Of a DNA stretch of 64,000 nucleotides, positions 15,050 to 24,574 are shown piece by piece. This stretch comes from Bacteroidales bacterium UBA6267 (lineage in GTDB: Bacteria > Bacteroidota > Bacteroidia > Bacteroidales > UBA1556): NCBI GenBank assembly GCA_002440745.1, contig DJVB01000042.1, positions 104,779-168,778 on the forward strand, in the 5' to 3' direction. The translations under genes were made by a program, and so were the position numbers. Under the pieces are notes generated by a model, which was given only the letters and a program-made list of their open reading frames with translations, made no database searches and was not told where the DNA came from. Position 1 is the stretch's first letter. Each line of letters starts with the position of its first letter.

Positions 15050-15799
15050 ATGGGTTTTTTTGGAAAGATTTTCGGGAAGGATGAAAGAATTGATCCGATT
15101 GATTTGGGGGAAATTTTGGTGGATATGCATTCCCATCTTATTCCCGGAATTGATGACGGCAGCAAGAGCATGGAAGAATCTATTGAGCTAATAAAAGCTC
15201 TATATAATCTTGGTTACAAGAAACTTATCACTACTCCTCATATCCAAACTGACCGTTATAAAAACAACCGCGACATCATTTTGTCAGGTTTAGATTCGTT
15301 GAGAAATGAAGTGGAAAAGGAAAAAATCCCCATTGAACTTGATGCAGCCGCAGAATATTTAATTGACGATGGTTTTACGGATAAAATGAGCAAGGGCGGT
15401 CTTTTGACCTTTGGAAAAAATTACCTTCTTGTTGAACTTTCCTATTTTTCGGAACCATTCAATCTTAAAAACACCTTTTTCGAACTGCAAACCGATGGCT
15501 ACAACGTGGTACTTGCTCACCCTGAGCGTTATACGTATTGGCATAATCGAATTGAAATCTATGAGGAATTAGTCACAAGAGGGATATTTCTACAATTAAA
15601 CATCAACAGTTTGACCGGTTGGTACTCCAAAGAATCCAAAGAAATTGCTGAAAAGCTCATCGACCGCAAACTCATCCGATTCTTAGGGACCGACACCCAC
15701 AATCAACAATATTTGCAGGAGCTTCAAAAGTCAACCTCGATGCCGACATTACTCAAAGCTCTAAAAACCAATAATATAATTAATAAAAAACTTTTATAG
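15050..15799 (+). CDS. CpsB/CapC-type tyrosine-protein phosphatase (PHP fold)
   Basis: A 249-residue metal-dependent phosphoesterase of the PHP-superfamily CpsB/YwqE group, which dephosphorylates bacterial tyrosine kinases that control polysaccharide export. Metal-binding motifs are in place: MHSHLIPGIDDG (residues about 27-38), TTPHI (about 64-68), EYLIDDG, LAHPERY (about 157-163) and GTDTHN (about 214-219). Length is typical. It is a single gene with its own promoter. No partner kinase (Wzc/CapB type) or export gene is in the window, so its target is elsewhere. It converges with priA with only 24 bases between the stops. Confidence 0.88.
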   Translation: MGFFGKIFGKDERIDPIDLGEILVDMHSHLIPGIDDGSKSMEESIELIKALYNLGYKKLITTPHIQTDRYKNNRDIILSGLDSLRNEVEKEKIPIELDAAAEYLIDDGFTDKMSKGGLLTFGKNYLLVELSYFSEPFNLKNTFFELQTDGYNVVLAHPERYTYWHNRIEIYEELVTRGIFLQLNINSLTGWYSKESKEIAEKLIDRKLIRFLGTDTHNQQYLQELQKSTSMPTLLKALKTNNIINKKLL

Positions 15800-15823
15800 T
15801 TTTTACGATTTTTTCGTTAAGAT

Positions 15824-18307
15824 TTAATATGGATCCACGTCCACATGAAATTGAACCTGTCGATAATCTGTGTTTTTGTGAATATCTTCGATGCAGGTTC
15901 GGATGAAATCTTTCACAAATTTCCGAGATGCATCTTGTTCAAATTTAATAATTATATCTTTGATAAACAGATTCTTAATACGGCCAACTAAAGGATATTC
16001 AGGACCAATCACGCGATCGCCTAATTTTTCGCGAAGCTTGTTGGCAAAAAGTTGCGAAACCTCATTAAGCAGAGGCGACATTTTGTGCTTCACACTTATC
16101 CGAATCAATCGGTAGAGTGGCGGATAGCGAAAAGTTTCTCTATCTTTTATAATTCGATAATATAACGCCTCATAGTCGTGATGAATAACATCTTGAATTA
16201 CAGCATTTTCAGGCATAGCTGTTTGAATTATCACCTTTCCTTGTTGGTTTTTACGTCCGGCGCGACCACTAACTTGAGTCAGCATTTGATAGGATTTTTC
16301 GGCAGAGCGGAAATCAGGAAAGCTAATCAAACTATCGGCATTGAGCACTCCAACCAAACCCACATTATCGAAGTCGAGACCTTTAGAAACCATCTGCGTA
16401 CCAACCAAAATATCCACACGTTTTTCTTCAAAATCCCTGATTATCTGCATATAAGACTCTTTACCGCGAGTAGTATCCAAATCCATTCGGGCAATATTGG
16501 CCTCTGGGAAAAAAATGGGCAATTCCGTTTCCACCTTCTCCGTTCCGTAACCACTTAAGCGAAGTTTTTTGCCCCCACATGCAGGACAACGCTCAGGCAC
16601 AGAAATAGAATATCCGCAATAATGGCACTTAAGCATCTGAACATGTTTGTGATAAGTGAGCGTCACATCGCAATTCTTACACTCCGGCGACCATTGACAA
16701 CTGTCGCAAACCACCCGCAATGAAAAACCACGCCTATTGCGAAACAAAATCACCTGCTCCCGTTTTTTCAGAGCTTCTCCAACAGCATCTAAAAGTTCCG
16801 TTGAAAAATGAGACTTCATGGCCTTATTCTTATTCGCCTCAACTGTATTTACTAATTTAATATCAGGCAATTGCACATCGTGATAACGCTCCTTAAGTTC
16901 CGTAAAACCGTATTTTCCGGTTTGGGCTTTATAATAAGTTTCGATGGATGGAGTTGCAGAGCCAAGAAGACAATTTGCCTTGTGAATCATTGCCAAATAA
17001 ATGGCTGCATCACGGCCATGATAGCGCGGAGCAGGATCGAATTGCTTAAAACTGGAATCGTGTTCTTCGTCCACAATCACAAGTCCTAATCGCTTATAAG
17101 GCAAAAAGATAGCCGACCTTGCACCAACAATAATATCAAAAGAATCAGTTTCGGAAAGTTGTTTATTCCAAACCTCAACCCTTTCATTTTGAGAGTATTT
17201 GGAATGATAAACCCCTACCCGACCACCAAAAAAACGCTGTAACCGATTAATTATCTGACCGGTAAGAGCAATCTCAGGCAGCAGATACAGCACTTGTTTT
17301 CCTTGACTAATCATTTCGCTGATGTGACGCATATAAATCTCCGTCTTGCCTGACCCTGTCACTCCGTGAAAAAGTTGCACAGGAACATCCTTGAATTTTT
17401 CCCGAATGCTTTGTAGGACTTCATTTTGCTTTTCGGACAGAATGATAGTCTCAGCTTTTTGGGTTTTAGGTGACTGCGACAAACGAGAAACAATAATGGA
17501 TTCTGCATTAAAAACCTTTTTATCCACAAGAGCTTTGAAGGCAGCCTCAGATCCATTTGACCTGTGCATCAAAGCCTTTTTAGAAACCGGTAATAATTCC
17601 TTACCAAAAAAATCGGACAGTTGAATATAGCCCAACAACAGGTTCAGTTGAGCAGGAGCGCGTTTTTCAAGGGCATCCATCAGACCATTTATCTCCTCTT
17701 TATCGATATAGATTTCGTTTAGATAAATATAGGTTTCCTTGCGAGGAACAAACTTTTCGCGCATTTCTTCCTCCTCCAAAATCACCCCTTTGGCAAGCAT
17801 AGACTTCAGCAAACCAACTACTTGCTTCAGCTCAACAATGGCAGAAACCTCCGTAAGTGTTAGCACCGTATTTTTCTCTAATGCCTCGAAAATCAAAAAT
17901 TCCTTATCAGAAAGGGAATTCAAATCGCCTTTGAAGTCAGGATTCAGCAAAATACGAGTCTCCGAAGCTAATTTCATGGCAGTAGGCAAGGCAGCATTCA
18001 TCACCTCACCCTCGGTTGCCATGTAATACTCAGCAATCCATTCCCAAAATCTCATTTGCTTTTCGTCAACAACAGGCTGATTATCAATTATATCAAGAAT
18101 ATATTTTACCGAGGGAAAATCTGGAGCTTTTTGGTGAATTTTTTTAACGATTGCGGAATAAATTCGTTTTTTCCCAAACTGAACAACCACACGCTGACCG
18201 ACAGCAATTTGACTATTCATAGCATAAGGAACCCGATAGGTGTAAGTTTCGGGCAAGGCCAAAGGCAAAAGCACATCGACAAAATAAGTTATCCGCTGCT
18301 CGTCCAT
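15824..18307 (-). CDS. priA: Primosomal protein N' (replication restart helicase PriA)
   Basis: An 827-residue 3'-5' DNA helicase that reloads the replisome at stalled forks. An N-terminal DNA-binding domain (residues 1-110) is followed by a helicase core. This has Walker A GVTGSGKTEIYM (about 323-334), the DEEH box VDEEHDSSFKQ and LGSATPSIETY. The zinc module follows, with eight cysteines in four pairs between about 530 and 575 (CDSCQWSPECKNC, CHYCGYSISVPERCPACGG), then GTQMVSKGLDFDNVGLVG. All key residues are present and length is normal. The start ATG shares one base with the murF/alr stop codon, so the two are translationally coupled. Confidence 0.97.
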   Translation of the reverse strand: MDEQRITYFVDVLLPLALPETYTYRVPYAMNSQIAVGQRVVVQFGKKRIYSAIVKKIHQKAPDFPSVKYILDIIDNQPVVDEKQMRFWEWIAEYYMATEGEVMNAALPTAMKLASETRILLNPDFKGDLNSLSDKEFLIFEALEKNTVLTLTEVSAIVELKQVVGLLKSMLAKGVILEEEEMREKFVPRKETYIYLNEIYIDKEEINGLMDALEKRAPAQLNLLLGYIQLSDFFGKELLPVSKKALMHRSNGSEAAFKALVDKKVFNAESIIVSRLSQSPKTQKAETIILSEKQNEVLQSIREKFKDVPVQLFHGVTGSGKTEIYMRHISEMISQGKQVLYLLPEIALTGQIINRLQRFFGGRVGVYHSKYSQNERVEVWNKQLSETDSFDIIVGARSAIFLPYKRLGLVIVDEEHDSSFKQFDPAPRYHGRDAAIYLAMIHKANCLLGSATPSIETYYKAQTGKYGFTELKERYHDVQLPDIKLVNTVEANKNKAMKSHFSTELLDAVGEALKKREQVILFRNRRGFSLRVVCDSCQWSPECKNCDVTLTYHKHVQMLKCHYCGYSISVPERCPACGGKKLRLSGYGTEKVETELPIFFPEANIARMDLDTTRGKESYMQIIRDFEEKRVDILVGTQMVSKGLDFDNVGLVGVLNADSLISFPDFRSAEKSYQMLTQVSGRAGRKNQQGKVIIQTAMPENAVIQDVIHHDYEALYYRIIKDRETFRYPPLYRLIRISVKHKMSPLLNEVSQLFANKLREKLGDRVIGPEYPLVGRIKNLFIKDIIIKFEQDASRKFVKDFIRTCIEDIHKNTDYRQVQFHVDVDPY

Positions 18308-20778
18308 TATTCCTGATAATAAACCCTTTTCACACGTGAACTAATGGAAGTCATCACCTCATAAGGTATAGTTTTTAAAAGTGCAGCCATATCTTTTACA
18401 GTGAAATTATCGTCAAAAATCACCACTTCGTCTCCTTCAGAAACATCCAATCCGGTGACATCCACCATAACCATATCCATACAAACATCTCCAATCACCT
18501 TAGCCTCAGCACCTTTTATAAAAACTTTCCCTACACCATTGCCCAATTTGCGATCGAAGCCATCGGCATAACCGATTGGGATTGTAGCCGAAACCATATC
18601 GCAATTAGCTATAAAACTCCGGTTATAACCCACTGATTCACCTTTTGGCACTTTTTTAATTTGGCTTATAATACTTTTGAGCTTTAACGCATTACGCAAG
18701 CAGCCCGATTCGGAAGTGCAGGTGCCAAAACCATATAAGCCTATTCCAAGACGCACCATATTAAACTGATATTCAGGAAATCGGCAGATGCCCGATGAGT
18801 TCAACAAATGACGATAAAAGGAATTTTGTAACTTATTTTGAAGAAAATCAGCACATTGTGTAAAATAGTCAGCTTGCATTTTCGTAAAATCATCGAACTC
18901 TTCTCGGTCACTTGCCACAAGATGAGAAAATACGGAACGAACTTCAATTTGACTCTCTTTTTTGAGAATCTCACTCAATTCATCCATCTCCTCTAAACCG
19001 AATCCCAAGCGGTGCATTCCACTATCAATTTTAATATGAATTCCCACCTTTTTTATTTCTGGAATTAAACTATTCTGAACAGCCTGAATATATTTTTTTA
19101 AAACAGACATGGAATAAATTTCCGGCTCCAAATCGTGAAGAATCATCATATCGAAGGCATTTTCATCAGGATTCATAACCATGATTGGCATGGCAATCCC
19201 TGATTTACGAAGCTCAACTCCTTCATCAGTATAAGCCACAGCGAGGTAATTAACATTGTGATACTTAAGCACATTTGCAATTTCAAAACTACCCGACCCA
19301 TAAGAAAAAGCCTTTACCATAGCCATAATTTTAGTATCGGCTGATAGTTGAGATTTGAAAAAATTCAGATTAGAAACCAAAGCCGTAAGGTTGATTTCCA
19401 TAACCGTTTGATGCGCTTTTTGTTGAAGAAGATTGCTAATGCGTTCAAATTCAAAAACCCGAGCCCCTTTGAGCAAAATGGTTTGATTCGAAAAGCCCGA
19501 AATTGGAAATGAAGACAAAAATTCTTCTGTAGTATCATAGAAATATTTTTCGCCTTCAAACAAAGCTTGCTGACGGCGAATGGCTTTACCAATTCCGATA
19601 AAAATCGCGATGTCATTCTTCTTAATCCATTCAGCGACACGTTTATACAGAGTGTATTCGTTCATTCCACTTTGCATAATATCCGACATAATCACGGTCC
19701 GGCTATTCGCATTTTTTTGCTGAGCTAAGAAATCAATTGCAATTAGAATGGAGTTCAAATCCGAATTATACACATCATTGATGATTGTGCAATTATTGAT
19801 TCCGGCCTTCAGTTCAAGTCGCATAGCCACAGGACTTAAACGCTGGATTCGAGATTTCAAATCCTCGATTGAAATGCCTAATTCCAAAGAAGTCAGAATC
19901 ACATGAAAAATATTTTCTAAACTTGCTGAATCCGAAAAAGGAAGCTCAATTTCGAAGATTTGACCACGATACGTGCATTTATATCGCTGATTATCCGATA
20001 TTTCGATGAATAAATCAGCGGTCCTATTTCGTAAGCTCCAAGAGGTCAATTTCTTATAACGAAAGGCTTCAATGGACAAAATTCGTTCACTGATTTCACC
20101 ATGATCGCGACAAAAAATTATTTGCTTAGATTTCTTAAAAAGCTGAATCTTCTCATTGATTTTCTGACGTTTATCAATAAAGTTTTCATCGTGAGCATGG
20201 CCGATATTTGTAAAAATTCCAATATCAGGCAGAATAATTTGCTGCAAATAATCCATTTCGTCAGGCATTGAAATACCTGCCTCAAAAATGGCTAAATCGG
20301 CCTCAGGATTGAGTTGCAAAACAGATAGAGGCACCCCGATTTGACTATTATAACTTTTCGGACTGCGCACAATATGGTAAGAGTCGCTTAGCACTTGAAA
20401 CAACCACTCTTTGACTATAGTTTTACCGTTGCTGCCGGTTATGCCAATCACCGGAATTTCGAACTGTTTCCTATGAAATATGCTGATTTTCTGCAAAGAT
20501 TTCAGGGTATCCTTCACCAAAAGATAAACGCCGGTTTCGATGTTTTCAGGTAATGTACTCACCAAAAAGCATCGAACTCCTTTGTCGATAAGGCCTTGAA
20601 TAAACAGGTGTCCGTCATTTGCAGAAGTTTTTAGAGCAACAAAAACGGAACGACTACCGGAGATAAACTTCCGGCTATCAATCAAAACATCTTCTACAAA
20701 ATCAATGGCGTCAGGTTGACCAAAAACTTCGGCACCTGTAATTTGAGCCAATTGAGAAACGGAATATTTAAAGTGCAT
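18307..20778 (-). CDS. murF/alr: Bifunctional MurF ligase / alanine racemase
   Basis: An 823-residue fusion found across Bacteroidota. The N-terminal half (about 1-450) is UDP-N-acetylmuramoyl-tripeptide:D-alanyl-D-alanine ligase, with the ATP loop VIGITGSNGKTIVKEW (about 110-125) and IFEAGISMPDEM. The C-terminal half (about 458-823) is a PLP-dependent alanine racemase with the Schiff-base lysine in MAMVKAFSYGSG, HIKIDSGMHRLGF, and SATIPIGYADGFDRKLGNG. One polypeptide therefore makes D-Ala and adds D-Ala-D-Ala to the peptidoglycan precursor. It starts 3 bases after pdxA, whose pathway supplies PLP. Confidence 0.96.
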   Translation of the reverse strand: MHFKYSVSQLAQITGAEVFGQPDAIDFVEDVLIDSRKFISGSRSVFVALKTSANDGHLFIQGLIDKGVRCFLVSTLPENIETGVYLLVKDTLKSLQKISIFHRKQFEIPVIGITGSNGKTIVKEWLFQVLSDSYHIVRSPKSYNSQIGVPLSVLQLNPEADLAIFEAGISMPDEMDYLQQIILPDIGIFTNIGHAHDENFIDKRQKINEKIQLFKKSKQIIFCRDHGEISERILSIEAFRYKKLTSWSLRNRTADLFIEISDNQRYKCTYRGQIFEIELPFSDSASLENIFHVILTSLELGISIEDLKSRIQRLSPVAMRLELKAGINNCTIINDVYNSDLNSILIAIDFLAQQKNANSRTVIMSDIMQSGMNEYTLYKRVAEWIKKNDIAIFIGIGKAIRRQQALFEGEKYFYDTTEEFLSSFPISGFSNQTILLKGARVFEFERISNLLQQKAHQTVMEINLTALVSNLNFFKSQLSADTKIMAMVKAFSYGSGSFEIANVLKYHNVNYLAVAYTDEGVELRKSGIAMPIMVMNPDENAFDMMILHDLEPEIYSMSVLKKYIQAVQNSLIPEIKKVGIHIKIDSGMHRLGFGLEEMDELSEILKKESQIEVRSVFSHLVASDREEFDDFTKMQADYFTQCADFLQNKLQNSFYRHLLNSSGICRFPEYQFNMVRLGIGLYGFGTCTSESGCLRNALKLKSIISQIKKVPKGESVGYNRSFIANCDMVSATIPIGYADGFDRKLGNGVGKVFIKGAEAKVIGDVCMDMVMVDVTGLDVSEGDEVVIFDDNFTVKDMAALLKTIPYEVMTSISSRVKRVYYQE

Positions 20779-20781
20779 AAA

Positions 20782-21909
20782 CTAATCTAAATAACTAATT
20801 TCTTCGTCAGCAAATGGATTAATATTCTCATCTTTTCCGCGGTCAATTCCCGAAGGAAGTGGTAACGGATTCGCATTCACCTCTTTATACTGCTTTCGAT
20901 TTCTAAAAACATCTAAAGCAAGGTAAATGGCAGCCAACATAGAATTTGGTTTGGCAATGTTTTTTCCTGCGATGTCGAATGCAGTGCCATGAGCGGGAGA
21001 CGTGCGTACATAAGGCAATCCGGCAGTAAAATTAACACCTTCTTCAAAAGCCAAAGTCTTGAATGGAATCAACCCTTGGTCGTGATACATAGCCAAAATG
21101 GCATCAAACTGAAGATATTTCATATCAGCAAAAAAACCATCCGCACTAAATGGACCATAAACCAAAGACCCTTTTTCTTTAAATGATTTTATAACCGGAA
21201 TGATAATTTTTTCCTCTTCATCACCAATCAAGCCGTTGTCGCTTGCGTGAGGATTCAATCCCAAAACAGCTATTCGAGGTTTTGGAATATTAAAATCCTT
21301 TACCATACTTTCAATCATTGAATTTAGCTTTCCAATGATTAAATCCTTGGTAATCAATTTCGAAACTTGACTCAAAGGCACATGTCCTGTGGCTACACCG
21401 ATGCGAAGATTTTGGCTAACCATCAGCATAAGAGGCGCATTTGCGCCAAAACGTTCAGCAAGATATTCGGTATGTCCGGGAAAATGAAAATCAGATGATT
21501 GGATATTATCCTTATTAATTGGAGCGGTTACCAAAACATCAACCTCACCATTTATAATGTCCTGAGTAGCTTTTTCCAAAGCTGCAAAAGCCTGTTTGCC
21601 GGCCTCAGAAGACGACCTTCCCATATCCACTTTCACCTCATGATGAAAGACATTGATAATATTAACACGCTTATTTACAGCCTCATGCGCTGTTTTAACC
21701 AGATTAAAGTGACCGGACTGATCATTCAAAGCATTTTTATAATATGAGGCCAATTTACTTGATCCATAAACAATCGGGGTGCATAAATCCAGCATTTCGG
21801 GGTGGTGAAATGCTTTGATGATTATTTCATAACTAATTCCATTGAAATCGCCATGAGTGATAGCAACTTTGATAAAATCGGCATTTGTATTTTGGTTATA
21901 ATTTTCCAT
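20782..21909 (-). CDS. pdxA: 4-hydroxythreonine-4-phosphate dehydrogenase PdxA
   Basis: A 375-residue NAD-dependent enzyme of the DXP-dependent pyridoxal phosphate pathway. Recognised by the N-terminal THGDFNGISYEI, the metal/substrate motifs FPGHTEYLAERFG and LGLNPHASDNG, AMYHDQGLIPFK, and YVRTSPAHGTAFDIAGKNIA. Length is slightly above the usual ~330 because of a C-terminal tail rich in Asp/Glu and Asn. It lies between the M17 aminopeptidase (5-base gap) and murF/alr (3-base gap) in one minus-strand operon. PdxJ is not in the window. Confidence 0.96.
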   Translation of the reverse strand: MENYNQNTNADFIKVAITHGDFNGISYEIIIKAFHHPEMLDLCTPIVYGSSKLASYYKNALNDQSGHFNLVKTAHEAVNKRVNIINVFHHEVKVDMGRSSSEAGKQAFAALEKATQDIINGEVDVLVTAPINKDNIQSSDFHFPGHTEYLAERFGANAPLMLMVSQNLRIGVATGHVPLSQVSKLITKDLIIGKLNSMIESMVKDFNIPKPRIAVLGLNPHASDNGLIGDEEEKIIIPVIKSFKEKGSLVYGPFSADGFFADMKYLQFDAILAMYHDQGLIPFKTLAFEEGVNFTAGLPYVRTSPAHGTAFDIAGKNIAKPNSMLAAIYLALDVFRNRKQYKEVNANPLPLPSGIDRGKDENINPFADEEISYLD

Positions 21910-21914
21910 AAAAA

Positions 21915-23351
21915 TTAGTATTGATTTTTAGACATTTTCATTAAAAACTGAACAAGCAAGCGGGTTCCAAAACCGGAAGCTCCCTTTGTGCGATAACTAT
22001 CATTAGCCGATAAGATTGCCGGACCGGCAATGTCGATATGAATCCACGGATAGCTCACAAAATTCTCCAAAAACTTAGCGGCAGTTGTCGCTCCGGCTTC
22101 TGCTCCGCCAAGGTTTTTCATGTCCGCAAAATCGGACTTGATGGAGGCTGAATATTCATCCCAAAGCGGAAACTCTACTAAACGTTCTCTCACAATATCA
22201 CCACATTGCATTAATTCGCTCAATGGTTTTTCGGCATTTTTCTGAAAGGCAACCGCACCATGAATTCCTATTGCGCGAGCAGCAGAGCCTGTGAGTGTTG
22301 CTAAGTCGATGACCAATTGTGGGTCAAATTTCGTGGCATAACTCAGGGCATCGGCCAAAATCAATCTACCTTCCGCATCCGTATTTATAATCTCAACCGT
22401 TTTCCCATTAGAAATAGTGATTATATCGTTCGGCGCGAAGGCTTTATTACCTGGTCGGTTGTCGGTCAAAGGCAAAAGAGCTATAACATGAACAGGAAGA
22501 TTTAGCAAAGAAATGGCATAAATTGCCGACAAAACTGTCGATGCTCCCGCCTTATCGATATGCATATCTAACATATAGTTTCCTGTTTTGATATTTAACC
22601 CGCCTGTGTCGAAAACAACACCCTTCCCAACTAAAATATACGGTTTTTCATTGACTGCATTTTTTGGTTTCCAGCTAATAATTCCAAAAGCAGGATCATC
22701 GAAACTACCCTGATTTACAGCTAATAAACCACCCATTTTCAGTGATTGTATCTTTCTTTTATTAAACACTTCGACTTTCAAATCTATTGTTTCAGATAAA
22801 CCCCGAATCACCTCAACAAAAGCAGCTGTATTCATGGTCATTTGAGGTTCATTGGACAAGTCCCTATTAAAATAAACCGCCTGAATCAAAATATTAAATT
22901 CATCAATTTCTTGATTGGTCACAGAATCGTCGAACAGAAATAGCCCCTGCAAACGATCCATTTTTTTACTCGATTTATATTTGTCGAAGCGATAGCGGCC
23001 AAGCATAAAACCTTCCAGAAAAAAGAGTCCGCCTTTGACTCCGGTTTCATCAACAACCACAACAGAATCAAGCAAATAAGCTGCGGCATCGAAGGACGCC
23101 CCCATTTTCCGGAAAGCCTCTTTGCCTTCGTTTGATTCGTCTCCTTTTGGCACGAAAACATAGAATTGATGGCATCCGTTGACATAAAAATGAACCCACT
23201 GAGATTCATCCTCAATTGTTTTGTCTTGTAGATGCTTACGCTCGGCATCCGATAGATTCAAGGTCTGAATTCTATCTCGATTATTAAAAATATAAACGAA
23301 ATCGTTTTCGTTAGAAAACTCATATATTTTGGCAATTTTTGTTGGATTCAT
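21915..23351 (-). CDS. M17 family leucyl aminopeptidase
   Basis: A 478-residue cytosolic di-zinc aminopeptidase that removes N-terminal residues from peptides. The catalytic C-terminal domain carries the family motifs VFDTGGLNIKTGNYMLDMHIDKAG (given here in parts: VFDTGGLNIK, DMHIDKAGAS), with the metal-binding Lys and Asp, and the signature NTDAEGRLILADAL. The N-terminal domain (about 1-160) is divergent from the E. coli enzyme, as is usual in this phylum. First gene of a probable operon with pdxA, murF/alr and priA. It is divergent from mqnC with a 99-base promoter gap. Confidence 0.93.
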   Translation of the reverse strand: MNPTKIAKIYEFSNENDFVYIFNNRDRIQTLNLSDAERKHLQDKTIEDESQWVHFYVNGCHQFYVFVPKGDESNEGKEAFRKMGASFDAAAYLLDSVVVVDETGVKGGLFFLEGFMLGRYRFDKYKSSKKMDRLQGLFLFDDSVTNQEIDEFNILIQAVYFNRDLSNEPQMTMNTAAFVEVIRGLSETIDLKVEVFNKRKIQSLKMGGLLAVNQGSFDDPAFGIISWKPKNAVNEKPYILVGKGVVFDTGGLNIKTGNYMLDMHIDKAGASTVLSAIYAISLLNLPVHVIALLPLTDNRPGNKAFAPNDIITISNGKTVEIINTDAEGRLILADALSYATKFDPQLVIDLATLTGSAARAIGIHGAVAFQKNAEKPLSELMQCGDIVRERLVEFPLWDEYSASIKSDFADMKNLGGAEAGATTAAKFLENFVSYPWIHIDIAGPAILSANDSYRTKGASGFGTRLLVQFLMKMSKNQY

Positions 23352-23399
23352 AAGAAAAAATGATGATAACTATTAAAGAATTTCAACAAGATAAAAGTA

Positions 23400-23407
23400 T
23401 AAATTTG
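23400..23407 (+). promoter_or_regulatory. Candidate -7 box TAAATTTG for mqnC
   Basis: Fits TAnnTTTG and lies 44 bases before the mqnC start in the divergent gap. The -33 element is weak. Confidence 0.35.
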
Positions 23408-23450
23408 AAGCGGTAAAATTAGTCATTTTGACTGACATTTAATAAGAAGC

Positions 23451-24551
23451 ATGAAGAAAGAAAATTTAATAGTTAAAGCCCTTGAAGGTGAATTTCTTAC
23501 CGAAGAAGAAGGTGTTTTTTTATTTAAGAATGTGCCCACACCTGAGTTGATGGCAGCCGGACATTTTATGAGAAAAAAACTGCATCCTGATCATATTGTC
23601 ACATGGATTATCGACCGAAATATCAACTATACCAATGTTTGCAATTCCGGATGTCAGTTTTGTAATTTCTATGTAGGAAAAAACAGCAAGAAAGCCTATA
23701 TTACTACAGATGAGCAATATATCGAAAAAATCAATGAGTTATATGCGTTTGGCGGGCGACAAATCCTATTGCAAGGAGGCCATCATCCCGACTTACGAAT
23801 AGATTTCTATACCGATTTATTTCGCCGATTAAAGGGTTATTTTCCTGATTTAAAGCTACATGCACTTGGCCCACCTGAAGTTGCTCATATTTCACGCATG
23901 GAAGGAATAAGCTTCAAAGAAACCTTAATTCAACTTATGGAAGCAGGACTTGACAGTCTTCCGGGTGCGGGGGCAGAAATATTAGTGGACAGAGTTCGGA
24001 GCAAAATATCGCGAAACAAATGCACTGCCGACGATTGGCTGAATGTGATGAGAGAGGCGCATCAACTGCGATTGCCAACTTCAGCAACCATGATGCTTGG
24101 TCATGTAGAAACCATTGAAGAACGGTTTGAGCATTTAGTGAAATTGAGGCAAGTTCAAAGCGAAAAACCTGCTGATGCTCATGGCTTTATCTCTTTTATT
24201 CCTTGGCCATTTCAAGATGAGGACACGCAATTGCAGCGAATGTCGAAAAAGAAATTCCACACACCTATTGATGAGTATGTGAGGTTTATCGCTCTGAGCC
24301 GCTTAATGTTACCTAATATCCCTAACCTACAAGCAAGTTGGCTGACTGTTGGAAAGCAAGCCGGACAACTTTGCCTTCATGCCGGTGCCAACGATTTTGG
24401 GTCGATAATGATTGAAGAAAATGTTGTTTCGGTAGCCGGAGCCGACCATAAATTCGATGCAGAAGGAATACAGCAAGCTATCAAAGAAGCTGGCTTCACG
24501 CCGGTTTTACGCAATCAGAAATTTGAACCTGTTGAGATGTTAACTGTTTAA
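23451..24551 (+). CDS. mqnC: Cyclic dehypoxanthinyl futalosine synthase MqnC
   Basis: A 366-residue radical SAM enzyme of the futalosine route to menaquinone; it closes dehypoxanthinyl futalosine into the cyclic form. The iron-sulfur motif is CNSGCQFC (Cys at about residues 63, 67 and 70) after NINYTNV, which is the MqnC form rather than the MqnE form. Further landmarks are LLQGGHHPDLRIDFY, HALGPPEVAHISRMEG, GLDSLPGAGAEILVDRVRS and FIPWPFQDEDTQL. No other mqn gene is nearby. The organism therefore makes menaquinone without the classical MenFDHCEB route, as far as this gene shows. Confidence 0.93.
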   Translation: MKKENLIVKALEGEFLTEEEGVFLFKNVPTPELMAAGHFMRKKLHPDHIVTWIIDRNINYTNVCNSGCQFCNFYVGKNSKKAYITTDEQYIEKINELYAFGGRQILLQGGHHPDLRIDFYTDLFRRLKGYFPDLKLHALGPPEVAHISRMEGISFKETLIQLMEAGLDSLPGAGAEILVDRVRSKISRNKCTADDWLNVMREAHQLRLPTSATMMLGHVETIEERFEHLVKLRQVQSEKPADAHGFISFIPWPFQDEDTQLQRMSKKKFHTPIDEYVRFIALSRLMLPNIPNLQASWLTVGKQAGQLCLHAGANDFGSIMIEENVVSVAGADHKFDAEGIQQAIKEAGFTPVLRNQKFEPVEMLTV

Positions 24552-24556
24552 AGAAA

Positions 24557-24573
24557 AATTAGAGCAACTAATT
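24557..24573. terminator. Short hairpin between convergent mqnC and aminotransferase genes
   Basis: AATTAG (24557-24562) pairs with CTAATT (24568-24573). It is weak and AT-rich, placed exactly between the two convergent stops. Confidence 0.4.
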
Positions 24574-24574
24574 C

